A DNA stretch of 20,666 nucleotides. It comes from an uncultured Flavobacteriaceae bacterium (GTDB lineage Bacteria > Bacteroidota > Bacteroidia > Flavobacteriales > Flavobacteriaceae). Position 1 is the first letter of the stretch, and each line of letters opens with the position of its first letter. Both the position numbers and the translations under genes were made by a program. The stretch covers positions 1 to 20,666 of the forward strand of contig CAMZMA010000142.1 in NCBI GenBank assembly GCA_947311815.1, given 5' to 3'. Below the pieces are notes generated by a model, which was not told where the DNA came from, ran no database searches, and saw only the letters and a list, made by a program, of their open reading frames with translations. Positions 8,611 through 16,168 of this stretch are shown in pieces.

Positions 8611-10191
8611 TTATTTTACTACAGATAATGTTGCTAAACTAAAGCGCAATCCTGTATTTATATTAGTGGTGTAAAAAGAGCCATAAAGGGCTTTCATTTT
8701 TCCTGCGGATGCAAATATAGCGATTCCTTGAGTTATTTTATAACTAAAACCAAGTGTAGGCCTTATTACAATTCCTGCTCCAGTATCTACACCTGCTCCT
8801 CCAGCAACTCCTATAACTCCTTCTAAATGGATTTTCATTTTTTTATTAAAAAAAGAAGAAGAACTCATTCCTATTCCTGCCAAACCATGAGCATATCCTC
8901 CAGATTTTCCTCCGTAAGCAAAACCTGCTTCTCCAATAAAATAAAATGTATGATTAAAATCAACATTAAATTGCATGCCAATCATTTGTAAATCAATAAC
9001 AAAAGGAGCATCTGTTTTTTGAGCATTTAAATAAGTTTGATTTTGAAAGTTTACATGCATTCCTTGGGTTCTAAAATGTGTAAATTTTGATTGTTTGGTA
9101 AAAGGTGTTTGAGCGCCTCCGTTTAGTCCAAAATATTTGATTCCAAAACCAAGAGCATAAGCTTCAAAATCTCCTTTTATCGCCTTGTAATACCCCATGT
9201 TCGCATTTATTGCGAATGATTTTGTTAACTTAATATCTACACCAGTACTTGGGTAAATGGTAAGTCCGCCTTCTGGAGCAATTCTACCTCCTGCAGCTCC
9301 AATACTTAATTTTGTGAAAAAATTAAAGTATTTGTTTTGATAGGGAATGTATCCTAATCCGAAGAATAAATCCATATACCCAGCACGTAATCCTTTATAA
9401 ATAGCTCCAGAATGTACAAAGGCAAAGGTGTTTTTTCGCAAATATTTTTGATATTCAAATCCTAAAACATATAAGGTGTTTTTTAAAGGCTGTAAATTAT
9501 CTTTTTTGGATTTTCTTATAGGAAATAAAAAATTAAAACGAACAGTTTGAGAGTTTTTAATAGCAGGGGTACTCCAAAAATTTGCTAAATTAATATTGTT
9601 GGCAATATATTTTTTTTGAGAATTTGTGTATTTTGTATATCGTATTAAATTAGGAATATCTATAAAAAACGATAAAGAATTACTTTTAATTTTACCAGTA
9701 TAAAAATTATAATGACTAAATTGAAGTCCAAATGAAATTTTATTGTATTTGTATTTTAACCCTATATTTGGGTTGATAAATGCACCATCATTTACTAAAT
9801 AACGGTAACCGCCACCGCCACCAAAATGAAAATTAGTATCTATAAATAGGTTGTTAATTACTTTTTTTTGATACCCTATTTCAGTTCCTAAGGTAAATAA
9901 CCCACCTTGATCTCCAGTAATTGCAGTGCATATTGTAACACCACCATAAAAAGATGAGCTAATAGGAATTTGGTAATGCACGCCTAAAACTCCCATCGTG
10001 TTTTTTAAATTAGGAAAAATATTTGTTGGCATTTTTACTGGGATAAACTGAAATCGCAAGTTAGTGTGTAGTTCTTTTCCTTGTAAAGTAGATATGTTTT
10101 GAGTCTCTTGAGCTAAAAGAGAGGAAGTTGTTATAAGTAATATGAATATATAATTTAAAAGCTCTTTATATTTTTTAGTTTTTAATATCAT
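8611..10191 (-). CDS. Secreted, probably outer-membrane protein with three internal repeats
   Basis: I do not recognise a named family. The 526-residue protein has a signal peptide (residues 10-27, cleavage likely after SLLA, before Gln28) and no cytoplasmic domain. It contains three diverged repeats of about 140 residues, roughly 45-180, 217-353 and 377-519. Each has a glycine patch (FGGGGG 123-128, GAAGGR 298-303, GVAGGAG 461-467), then a segment with a Pro and a Gly (INPNIGLKYKYN, IYPSTGVDIKL, IRPTLGFSYKI), then a Gly-ending strand pair. Alternating hydrophobic/polar residues suggest beta strands, hence a barrel or barrel-like outer-membrane protein. Its ATG overlaps the prfC stop by one base (TAATG), implying translational coupling. 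The function is unknown. Confidence 0.8.
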   Translation of the reverse strand: MILKTKKYKELLNYIFILLITTSSLLAQETQNISTLQGKELHTNLRFQFIPVKMPTNIFPNLKNTMGVLGVHYQIPISSSFYGGVTICTAITGDQGGLFTLGTEIGYQKKVINNLFIDTNFHFGGGGGYRYLVNDGAFINPNIGLKYKYNKISFGLQFSHYNFYTGKIKSNSLSFFIDIPNLIRYTKYTNSQKKYIANNINLANFWSTPAIKNSQTVRFNFLFPIRKSKKDNLQPLKNTLYVLGFEYQKYLRKNTFAFVHSGAIYKGLRAGYMDLFFGLGYIPYQNKYFNFFTKLSIGAAGGRIAPEGGLTIYPSTGVDIKLTKSFAINANMGYYKAIKGDFEAYALGFGIKYFGLNGGAQTPFTKQSKFTHFRTQGMHVNFQNQTYLNAQKTDAPFVIDLQMIGMQFNVDFNHTFYFIGEAGFAYGGKSGGYAHGLAGIGMSSSSFFNKKMKIHLEGVIGVAGGAGVDTGAGIVIRPTLGFSYKITQGIAIFASAGKMKALYGSFYTTNINTGLRFSLATLSVVK

Positions 10192-11780
10192 TATTTAAAC
10201 TCACTTACAAAATGTAATTTTACGGTAGGAAATTTACTTTGTGTCATTTGAATAGTAAAAGCAGAATCTGCTAAAAATACTAATTGACCTTGTTTGTCTT
10301 TTGCTAAATAACGTTGTTTTACACGTTTAAACTCTTTAAATTCTTCATTTTTTTCATCTTCGGCTTCTACCCAACAGGCTTTGTGTACATGTAAGTTTTC
10401 ATACGTGCATTTTGCGCCATATTCATGCTCTAATCTGTATTGTATTACTTCGTATTGTAATGCGCCAACAGTACCAATTACTTTACGTCCGTTCATGTCT
10501 AATGTAAATAATTGTGCCACACCTTCATCCATCAATTGGTCCAAACCTTTGTATAATTGTTTAGATTTCATAGGGTCAGCATTGTTTACATAGCGGAAAT
10601 GTTCTGGAGAAAAACTCGGAATTCCTTTAAAGTGTAAAATTTCTCCTTCAGTTAGTGTATCGCCAATTTTAAAGCTACCAGTATCGTGTAAACCAACAAT
10701 ATCACCAGGAAAAGATTCTTCAACAATTTCTTTCTTTTCAGCAAAAAAAGCATTCGGACTCGAAAATTTTACTTTTTTGTTATTCCGAACGTGTAAGTAA
10801 GGTGTGTTTCTTTTAAAAGTGCCCGAAACTATTTTAACAAATGCCAAACGATCTCTGTGTTTAGGATCCATATTAGCGTGTATTTTAAACACAAAACCTG
10901 TTAATTTTTCTTCCTTAGAATCTACCAAACGCTCTTCCGCTTTTTTTGGCTGCGGATGTGGTGCAATTTCTATAAAAGCATCTAACAATTCTTTCACGCC
11001 AAAATTATTTAAGGCAGAACCAAAAAAAACAGGTTGAAGTTTTCCTTCTAAATATTCTTGATGATCAAATTTTGGATATACTTCATACACCAATTCTAAT
11101 TCTTCTCGTAAGGTTTCTGCAGCTGTTTCACCAATAATTTCATCGAGTTCTGGTGTGTTTACATCGTTAAATTCTACACCTTCAGATATTGTTTGCTTGT
11201 TATCACCAGAAAAAAGATTTAATTTTTTACCCCAAATATCGTAGATTCCTTTAAAATCATATCCCATTCCGATAGGGAAACTCATTGGCGTAACTCGTAA
11301 ACCTAATTTTTGTTCTACTTCATCTAGCAAATCAAACGCATCTTTACCTTCTCTATCTAATTTGTTAATAAAAACGATGATAGGAATGTTTCGCATTCTA
11401 CATACTTCTACCAATTTTTCGGTTTGAGTTTCTACCCCTTTGGCAACATCAATAACAACAATAACACTATCTACAGCGGTTAAGGTTCTAAAAGTATCTT
11501 CGGCAAAATCTTTATGGCCTGGTGTGTCAAGAATATTAATTTTTTTGTCTTTGTAAATAAAAGCTAGTACAGAGGTTGCTACCGAAATTCCACGCTGACG
11601 CTCAATTTCCATAAAATCAGAAGTAGCTCCTTTTTTTATTTTATTGTTTTTTACCGCACCTGCTTCTTGTATGGCGCCACCAAAAAGTAACAGTTTTTCT
11701 GTTAAAGTTGTTTTACCAGCATCTGGATGCGATATAATACCAAATGTTCTTCTACGTGCTATTTCTTCTAAAAAACTCAT
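10191..11780 (-). CDS. prfC: Peptide chain release factor 3
   Basis: RF3 is a translational GTPase that recycles RF1/RF2 from the ribosome after termination. The 529-residue protein has a P-loop SHPDAGKTT (residues 17-25), RQRGISV in switch I, DTPGH, NKLDREGKD (G4), then domains II and III typical of PrfC, including FAPEHF-like SFSPEHFRYV and NGRKVIGTVGALQYEVIQYRL. The start is ATG at 11780; a TTG codon lies immediately before it at 11783 but the ATG gives the expected MSFLEEIARRRTFGIISHP. The gene stands just downstream of the MITE-like element and heads a likely operon with the barrel protein and the PPIase. Confidence 0.97.
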   Translation of the reverse strand: MSFLEEIARRRTFGIISHPDAGKTTLTEKLLLFGGAIQEAGAVKNNKIKKGATSDFMEIERQRGISVATSVLAFIYKDKKINILDTPGHKDFAEDTFRTLTAVDSVIVVIDVAKGVETQTEKLVEVCRMRNIPIIVFINKLDREGKDAFDLLDEVEQKLGLRVTPMSFPIGMGYDFKGIYDIWGKKLNLFSGDNKQTISEGVEFNDVNTPELDEIIGETAAETLREELELVYEVYPKFDHQEYLEGKLQPVFFGSALNNFGVKELLDAFIEIAPHPQPKKAEERLVDSKEEKLTGFVFKIHANMDPKHRDRLAFVKIVSGTFKRNTPYLHVRNNKKVKFSSPNAFFAEKKEIVEESFPGDIVGLHDTGSFKIGDTLTEGEILHFKGIPSFSPEHFRYVNNADPMKSKQLYKGLDQLMDEGVAQLFTLDMNGRKVIGTVGALQYEVIQYRLEHEYGAKCTYENLHVHKACWVEAEDEKNEEFKEFKRVKQRYLAKDKQGQLVFLADSAFTIQMTQSKFPTVKLHFVSEFK

Positions 11781-11797
11781 CAATAAAAATTAGTGGG

Positions 11798-11805
11798 CAA
11801 AGTTA
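11798..11805 (-). promoter_or_regulatory. Probable prfC -7 promoter box
   Basis: TAACTTTG on the minus strand matches TAnnTTTG and ends 17 bases before the prfC ATG, so the leader would be only about 10 bases. No TTG stands at the usual -33 distance. The upstream half of this promoter would fall inside the left terminal repeat of the MITE-like element. Confidence 0.45.
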
Positions 11806-11810
11806 CATTT

Positions 11811-12070
11811 TTTAAACCTGAATTCGATATAAGAATCGAAGTAAAAATTCAATAAATACGTGAGATGTGAGCTACAATTTTTTAGAGGAACCGAGTTCCT
11901 TTAAAAAATTGTAGCGATGCAGATTGTGTATTTAGTGGTTTTTTGCTCGAAAAAGCATAAATTCTGTTCAAAAAAATAAATTTACAATAAGTTAAAAATT
12001 ATAACCGTTTTGATAACGAGATTATTGTGTTAGTTTTTCTGATTTTTCTTAGGTCGAACTCAGGTTTTAA
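11811..12070. mobile_element. MITE-like element of about 260 bp with terminal inverted repeats
   Basis: The left end (11811-11833, TTTAAACCTGAATTCGATAT then AAG) and the reverse complement of the right end (12048-12070, TTAAAACCTGAGTTCGACCT then AAG) match at 19 of 23 positions. Between them there is no open frame and a long internal palindrome. Noncoding length, terminal inverted repeats and internal foldback together suggest a nonautonomous mobile element or dispersed intergenic repeat. I see no clear target-site duplication and no transposase, so mobility is inference. The element fills almost the whole 334-base gap between prfC and the lipoprotein gene. Confidence 0.5.
11871..11915. repeat. 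45-bp near-perfect palindrome (hairpin)
   Basis: The arms 11871-11891 and 11895-11915 pair over 21 positions with only one non-Watson-Crick pair (a G facing T), leaving a 3-base loop, CGA. An outer 7-bp pair, TAAATAC (11853-11859) with GTATTTA (11928-11934), extends it across an internal loop. The stem has no adjacent T run on either side beyond its own sequence, so a simple terminator is not the best reading. Confidence 0.85.
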
Positions 12071-12073
12071 CAT

Positions 12074-12098
12074 AAAAAAAGACCGCAAAAGCGGTCTT
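12074..12098 (-). terminator. Intrinsic terminator of the lipoprotein gene
   Basis: Read on the minus strand, AAGACCGC and GCGGTCTT form an 8-bp stem around TTTT, followed by a run of seven T. It lies 20 bases past the lipoprotein stop. The plus strand has no matching T tract, so it acts mainly in one direction. Confidence 0.88.
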
Positions 12099-12117
12099 AA
12101 AATTGTTAATTTTATAA

Positions 12118-12651
12118 TTATTTTGTCAATGTTATAAAAATACTACCAGTAATAGAACCGTTTATACCTTGTTCATCAACGTCTTTGTCGAGTGACGTTT
12201 TTAATTGTAATGTGTTGCCATCAAAACTTACTATTTCTGCTTGTGCATTTTCTCCATTTATTGATAATATAATATTTCCATCATCTAAAGACCAATTAGC
12301 TCCCGCTATACTGGGTGCGTTAGAGGCATCAATATCTTCACTGTTTGTTATAGTTTGTCCTAAAATGGTATAAGAAGCTGTCATGGTAAAGGTTCCGCTA
12401 CCAGTAATAATTTTAGGATTATCTCCAAAAATCATTTGTGCATTAAAATTTGAACCTGTAGTTGAGTAATCTGTAGAAAAACTAATGCCATTTTGAGTTG
12501 CCGTTATACTTCCATTTTCAGAATGAAAATCTGTAATACTCCATGATCCTATTAAATCAGCATCGGTAATTGTACTATTACTTTCATTGTTAGAGCAAGA
12601 AGCTAAAAATAAAATAACACCCAAAAACAATAAATTTTTTATTTTTTTCAT
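12118..12651 (-). CDS. Lipoprotein with a lipocalin-like domain
   Basis: The 177-residue product begins with a type II signal peptide, MKKIKNLLFLGVILFLASC, whose lipobox LASC predicts lipidation at Cys19 and attachment to the envelope. The mature part starts with a short Ser/Asn linker and then LIGSWSITDF (residues 33-42), the glycine-tryptophan start typical of the small lipocalin-like domains common in Bacteroidota lipoproteins. Alternating strand-like segments follow to the C-terminus. The ligand and role are unknown. The gene is monocistronic: its own terminator follows, and idi runs divergently upstream. No exact TAnnTTTG box is seen before it; TAATATTG on the minus strand near 12680 is the nearest. 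Confidence 0.8.
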   Translation of the reverse strand: MKKIKNLLFLGVILFLASCSNNESNSTITDADLIGSWSITDFHSENGSITATQNGISFSTDYSTTGSNFNAQMIFGDNPKIITGSGTFTMTASYTILGQTITNSEDIDASNAPSIAGANWSLDDGNIILSINGENAQAEIVSFDGNTLQLKTSLDKDVDEQGINGSITGSIFITLTK

Positions 12652-12717
12652 TTTTAATTTATTTTGATCGAACTACAATATTAAGAAAAATGTAAGAGAA
12701 AATCTTGTAATTTGTGT

Positions 12718-12725
12718 TAAATTTG
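12718..12725 (+). promoter_or_regulatory. Probable idi -7 promoter box, near-leaderless
   Basis: TAAATTTG matches TAnnTTTG exactly and ends 6 bases before the idi ATG. Transcription from it would start at or next to the start codon. No TTG sits at the standard -33 distance. Confidence 0.45.
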
Positions 12726-12731
12726 CTCACT

Positions 12732-13259
12732 ATGATTAAAGAACACGTAGTTTTAGTTGATAAAAACGACCGTCAAATTGGTTTGATGGAGAAAATAGAA
12801 GCCCATGAAAAAGCATTATTGCACAGAGCTTTTTCGGTATTTATTTTTAATGATAAAAGGCAATTGTTATTACAACAAAGAGCTGTAGAAAAATATCATT
12901 CACCTTTGTTGTGGACAAATACTTGTTGCTCTCATCAACGAGATGGAGAAACATCATTACAAGCAGGAAAACGTAGATTGCAAGAAGAAATGGGGTTTGT
13001 TTGCGATTTAGAAGAGGTGTTTACTTTTATCTATAAAGCTCCGTTTGACAATGGTTTAACAGAGCATGAATTAGATCATGTACTTGTAGGGAAGTATAAT
13101 AAAAATCCGTTGGTAAATAAAGAGGAGGTAGCAAATTATAAATGGATGTCTTTAGAGGCTGTAAAAGTAGATATAGAATTGCACCCCGAAAAATATACAG
13201 CGTGGTTTACTATTATTTTTGAAGAATCATATCATAGAATTTCGAAGTATAAAATTTAA
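12732..13259 (+). CDS. idi: Type 1 isopentenyl-diphosphate delta-isomerase
   Basis: This enzyme interconverts isopentenyl and dimethylallyl diphosphate for menaquinone, carotenoid and undecaprenyl synthesis in the cytoplasm. The 175-residue Nudix-fold protein keeps the metal-site histidines (His25, His31 and His68), catalytic Cys66 in TNTCCSH, and the acidic pair in TEHELDH (Glu111 and Glu113, the latter matching the catalytic Glu of the E. coli enzyme). The Nudix-like helix AGKRRLQEEMGF is also present. The frame is open further upstream to a TTG at 12714, but that codon lies before the -7 box, and ATG at 12732 gives the standard N-terminus MIKEHVVLVD. It is the first gene of the plus-strand operon. 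Confidence 0.95.
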   Translation: MIKEHVVLVDKNDRQIGLMEKIEAHEKALLHRAFSVFIFNDKRQLLLQQRAVEKYHSPLLWTNTCCSHQRDGETSLQAGKRRLQEEMGFVCDLEEVFTFIYKAPFDNGLTEHELDHVLVGKYNKNPLVNKEEVANYKWMSLEAVKVDIELHPEKYTAWFTIIFEESYHRISKYKI

Positions 13260-13265
13260 TTAAAA

Positions 13266-13321
13266 TTTTTGAATCTTTCAGTTTTTGAATCTTTCAATCT
13301 TTCAATTTTTAAATCTTTAAA
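13266..13321 (+). repeat. Short degenerate tandem repeat between idi and the PTPS gene
   Basis: Units run TTTTTGAATCTTTCAG, TTTTTGAATCTTTCAA, a half unit TCTTTCAA, then a diverged TTTTTAAATCTTTAAA. Three 16-base units and one 8-base unit fill most of the 70-base gap. Slippage is the likely origin. No start codon or promoter is seen in it. Confidence 0.8.
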
Positions 13322-13329
13322 TAAAAAAA

Positions 13330-13743
13330 ATGCCAAGAGTAACTGTACATAGAAAAGCACATTTTAATGCTGCTCATCGGATTTTTAACAAAGAATGGTC
13401 TGATCAAAAAAATTTAGAATTTTTTGGTAAATGTAGCAACCCTAATTATCATGGGCATAATTACGATTTAATTGTTTCGGTTACTGGCGAGGTTGATCCT
13501 GTTTCTGGTTTTGTAATGGATTTATCAATTTTAAGAAGATTGATAAAATCTGAAATAGAAGAAGCTTTTGATCATAAAAACTTGAATGTAGAAGTTTCTG
13601 AGTTTAAAAAAATGAATCCGACAGCAGAAAATATAGCAGTTGTTATTTATGATAAATTACGTGTAAAGATTGATGAAAAACTCGATTTATCTATAAAATT
13701 ATATGAAACGCCAAGAAATTTTGTAACGTATTCTGGAGAATAA
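13330..13743 (+). CDS. 6-pyruvoyl-tetrahydropterin synthase-type enzyme (PTPS/QueD family)
   Basis: The family converts 7,8-dihydroneopterin triphosphate either to 6-pyruvoyl-tetrahydropterin (tetrahydrobiopterin route) or to 6-carboxytetrahydropterin (QueD, queuosine route). In this 137-residue protein the zinc histidines are His16 (HFNAAHR), His41 and His43 (HGHNY). The catalytic Cys is Cys35 in FFGKCSNPN, the Asp-His pair is D81-H82 in DHKNLN, and Glu126 in YETPRN anchors the pterin. The spacing and wording of FGKCSNPNYHGHNY, GEVDP, DHKNLN and the terminal YSGE resemble animal PTPS closely. Neither queC, queE nor other biopterin genes are nearby, so I leave the symbol blank. It lies 15 bases before manA. 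Confidence 0.85.
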   Translation: MPRVTVHRKAHFNAAHRIFNKEWSDQKNLEFFGKCSNPNYHGHNYDLIVSVTGEVDPVSGFVMDLSILRRLIKSEIEEAFDHKNLNVEVSEFKKMNPTAENIAVVIYDKLRVKIDEKLDLSIKLYETPRNFVTYSGE

Positions 13744-13758
13744 ATATCGTATCTTTTT

Positions 13759-14736
13759 ATGAAAATAAATCAACTACTAAAATTTACACCCATTTTAAAA
13801 GAGAAAGTTTGGGGAGGAGAAAAATTAAAATCGTTACTTAAAAAAGATTCTCAAAACACAAATATTGGCGAAAGCTGGGAAATTTCTGATGTTGATGACG
13901 CTATTTCAATTGTTTCTAACGGAAAACTAAAAGGGAAAAACTTAGAAGAGATTATCAAAATTTTTAAAGAAAGTTTAGTAGGTGATAAAGTATATAAGCA
14001 ATTTGGAGATAAATTTCCGTTATTAATTAAGTTTATTGATGCCAAAGAAGCGTTAAGCATTCAGTTACACCCAAATGATGAATTGGCAAAAAAGCGACAT
14101 AATTCATTTGGTAAAACAGAAATGTGGTATGTAATGCAAGCCGATGAGTTTGCTAATTTAATTGTAGGTTTTCAAAAAAACGTGAGTAAAAAAGAGTATT
14201 TATATCACTTAAAAAACAAATCATTATTAAGTATTTTAAATGTTGATGAAGTGCAAAAAGGCGATGTGTATTACATTCCAACAGGAACTGTACACGCAAT
14301 CGGAGCAGGAGTTTTGTTAGCAGAAATACAACAAACATCAGATATTACGTACAGAATTTACGATTGGGATAGAAAAGGAATTGATGGTAAGTACAGAGAG
14401 TTACATACCCAAAAAGCATTAGACACGATAGATTATACCGTAAAAAAATCATACAAAACTAGTTATAAGAAAGAAGAAAATACAGCAACAAAGACCGTTT
14501 CTTGTCCGTATTTTACCACCAATATTTTGCCTGTAAAGGGTAAGATTAAGGTAAATCATAAAAACAAAGATAGTTTTGTTATTTATATGTGTGTGGCTGG
14601 TAACGTAGCGATTTCTTATCAACAACAAACCGAAAAATTACAGATGGGAGAAACAATTTTAGTACCCGCTTGTATTAAAGAGATTGAAATTGCATCATCA
14701 GAAAAATCAGAACTATTAGAAGTTTATATTCCGTAA
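13759..14736 (+). CDS. manA: Mannose-6-phosphate isomerase, class I
   Basis: The cytoplasmic zinc enzyme interconverts mannose 6-phosphate and fructose 6-phosphate, feeding GDP-mannose and surface glycans or mannose use. The 325-residue length fits the short Bacillus-type ManA. Zinc ligands are visible: Gln102 and His104 in IQLHP, Glu121 in TEMWY, His179 in GTVHAIGAG. The catalytic-site segment YRIYDWDR follows (Arg199). A second cupin-like domain covers about residues 240-325. It is spaced 5 bases from kdsB, which supports a role in making sugar precursors for the envelope. Confidence 0.95.
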   Translation: MKINQLLKFTPILKEKVWGGEKLKSLLKKDSQNTNIGESWEISDVDDAISIVSNGKLKGKNLEEIIKIFKESLVGDKVYKQFGDKFPLLIKFIDAKEALSIQLHPNDELAKKRHNSFGKTEMWYVMQADEFANLIVGFQKNVSKKEYLYHLKNKSLLSILNVDEVQKGDVYYIPTGTVHAIGAGVLLAEIQQTSDITYRIYDWDRKGIDGKYRELHTQKALDTIDYTVKKSYKTSYKKEENTATKTVSCPYFTTNILPVKGKIKVNHKNKDSFVIYMCVAGNVAISYQQQTEKLQMGETILVPACIKEIEIASSEKSELLEVYIP

Positions 14737-14741
14737 AAAAA

Positions 14742-15473
14742 ATGAAAATAATTGCCATGATACCCGCACGTTATAGTGCATCTCGTTTTCCAGGAAAATT
14801 ACTAAAAGATTTAGGAGGAAAACCAGTTATTGTTAGAACTTACCAAGCCGCTTTACAAACCAATTTGTTTGATGATGTTTTTGTGGTGACAGATTCTGAG
14901 GTAATTTCTAAAGCGATTAAAAACGTTGGAGGAAATGTTTTTATGAGTCTAAAAACTCACGAGTGTGGTTCTGATAGAATTGCCGAAGCAGTAGAAAATA
15001 TGGAGGTAGATATTGTGGTAAATGTTCAGGGAGATGAACCTTTTATTGATGCCGTTTCTTTAGAGAAATTAATTCAAGTGTTTAAAAATGATGCCGATAA
15101 AAAAATAGATTTAGCGTCTTTAAAAGTATTGATGACTCAAAAAGAGGATATTCAAAATCCGAATAATGTAAAAGTAATTACAGATCATCAAAATTTTGCA
15201 TTGTATTTTTCTCGTAGCGTAATTCCGTTTCATAGAGATAAATATTTTTCCGTAAATTACTACAAACACAAAGGTGTTTATGCATTTAGAAAAGAAGCCT
15301 TAATCGATTTTTATCACCTACCGATGACACCTTTAGAAAGTGCCGAAAAAATAGAAGCGATTCGTTATTTAGAAGTAGGAAAACGAATTAAAATGGTAGA
15401 AACAACCGTAGAATCTATCGGAATTGATACACCAGAAGATTTAGAAAAAGCAATCAATTTTTTAAAAAAATAA
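14742..15473 (+). CDS. kdsB: 3-deoxy-manno-octulosonate (Kdo) cytidylyltransferase
   Basis: KdsB makes CMP-Kdo, the activated sugar that links LPS core to lipid A. The 243-residue protein shows the nucleotide-binding start IPARYSASRFPGKLL (residues 7-21), CGSDRIAEA (75-83), NVQGDEPF (94-101) with the metal-binding Asp98, ESAEKIEAIRYLE, and GIDTPEDL near 227-234. Its stop overlaps the start of the HAD gene by one base. Presence of KdsB confirms a Gram-negative envelope with Kdo-containing LPS. Confidence 0.97.
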   Translation: MKIIAMIPARYSASRFPGKLLKDLGGKPVIVRTYQAALQTNLFDDVFVVTDSEVISKAIKNVGGNVFMSLKTHECGSDRIAEAVENMEVDIVVNVQGDEPFIDAVSLEKLIQVFKNDADKKIDLASLKVLMTQKEDIQNPNNVKVITDHQNFALYFSRSVIPFHRDKYFSVNYYKHKGVYAFRKEALIDFYHLPMTPLESAEKIEAIRYLEVGKRIKMVETTVESIGIDTPEDLEKAINFLKK

Positions 15474-16168
15474 TGTACAAAAACATAAAAGTCATTGCCT
15501 TTGATGCAGACGATACATTGTGGGTAAACGAAACCTATTTTAGAGAGGTAGAAGAAGAATTTGCTAAATTATTAAGCAATTATGAAACCAAAAACAAAAT
15601 AGATCAAGAGCTTTTTAAAATAGAGATAGAGAACTTGAAACACTATGGTTACGGTGTAAAAGGCTTTGTGTTATCTATGGTACAATGTGCATTAGAATTG
15701 TCTAATTACAGCATCAATCCGAAGGTAATAGAAACCATTTTACAATTAGGAAAACAAATGTTGGCGCAACCGATAGAATTGTTAGATGACGTAGAAGAAG
15801 TATTGCAACAATTACAAGGTAAATACAAACTAATTGTGGCAACAAAAGGCGATTTATTAGATCAAGAAAAGAAATTAGAAAAATCAGGATTGTTAAAATA
15901 TTTTCATCATATCGAAGTGATGAGCGATAAAAAAGAAGCCGATTATCAAAAATTAATCAAACATTTAGATATTTTTCCTGCGGAATTATTAATGATAGGA
16001 AACTCATTAAAATCAGATATTTTACCGTTGGTTTCTTTAGGTGCATCGGCAATTCATATACCGTTTCATACAACTTGGGAGCACGAAAAAGTTAGTAAAA
16101 ATCAACAATCTAAAACAGCGTATAAAACCGTGCAAGCGATCAAAGAAATTATTCCTTTTTTAATATGA
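15473..16168 (+). CDS. HAD-superfamily hydrolase (phosphatase-like)
   Basis: A 231-residue haloacid-dehalogenase-type protein. Catalytic motifs are in place: DADDT (nucleophile Asp11, acid/base Asp13), Thr124 in VATKGD, lysines in SDKKEADYQK (151-160), and GNSLKSD with metal Asp182. The helical stretch between motifs I and II (about residues 20-100) is a C1-type cap, which usually confers selectivity for small phosphorylated metabolites. The start overlaps the kdsB stop (TAATG), and its own stop overlaps the next start (ATGA). It is not KdsC, which lacks such a cap. The substrate is unknown, and a sugar phosphate is plausible only from context. Confidence 0.88.
   Translation: MYKNIKVIAFDADDTLWVNETYFREVEEEFAKLLSNYETKNKIDQELFKIEIENLKHYGYGVKGFVLSMVQCALELSNYSINPKVIETILQLGKQMLAQPIELLDDVEEVLQQLQGKYKLIVATKGDLLDQEKKLEKSGLLKYFHHIEVMSDKKEADYQKLIKHLDIFPAELLMIGNSLKSDILPLVSLGASAIHIPFHTTWEHEKVSKNQQSKTAYKTVQAIKEIIPFLI

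Noticed and set aside
11823..11840. TTCGAT/ATCGAA small hairpin as a terminator or operator
   Set aside because: Only 6 bp with no T run, and it overlaps the left end of the MITE-like element, which explains it better.
12714..12734. TTG at 12714 as the idi start
   Set aside because: It precedes the TAAATTTG box; ATG at 12732 gives the normal N-terminus.
13266..13321. Tandem units considered as a CRISPR array
   Set aside because: Units are contiguous, AT-rich and only 16 bases, with no spacers and no cas genes.
15473..16168. HAD gene next to kdsB considered as KdsC (Kdo-8-P phosphatase)
   Set aside because: KdsC lacks a cap domain and is shorter. This protein has a helical C1-type cap of about 80 residues and a different motif spacing.
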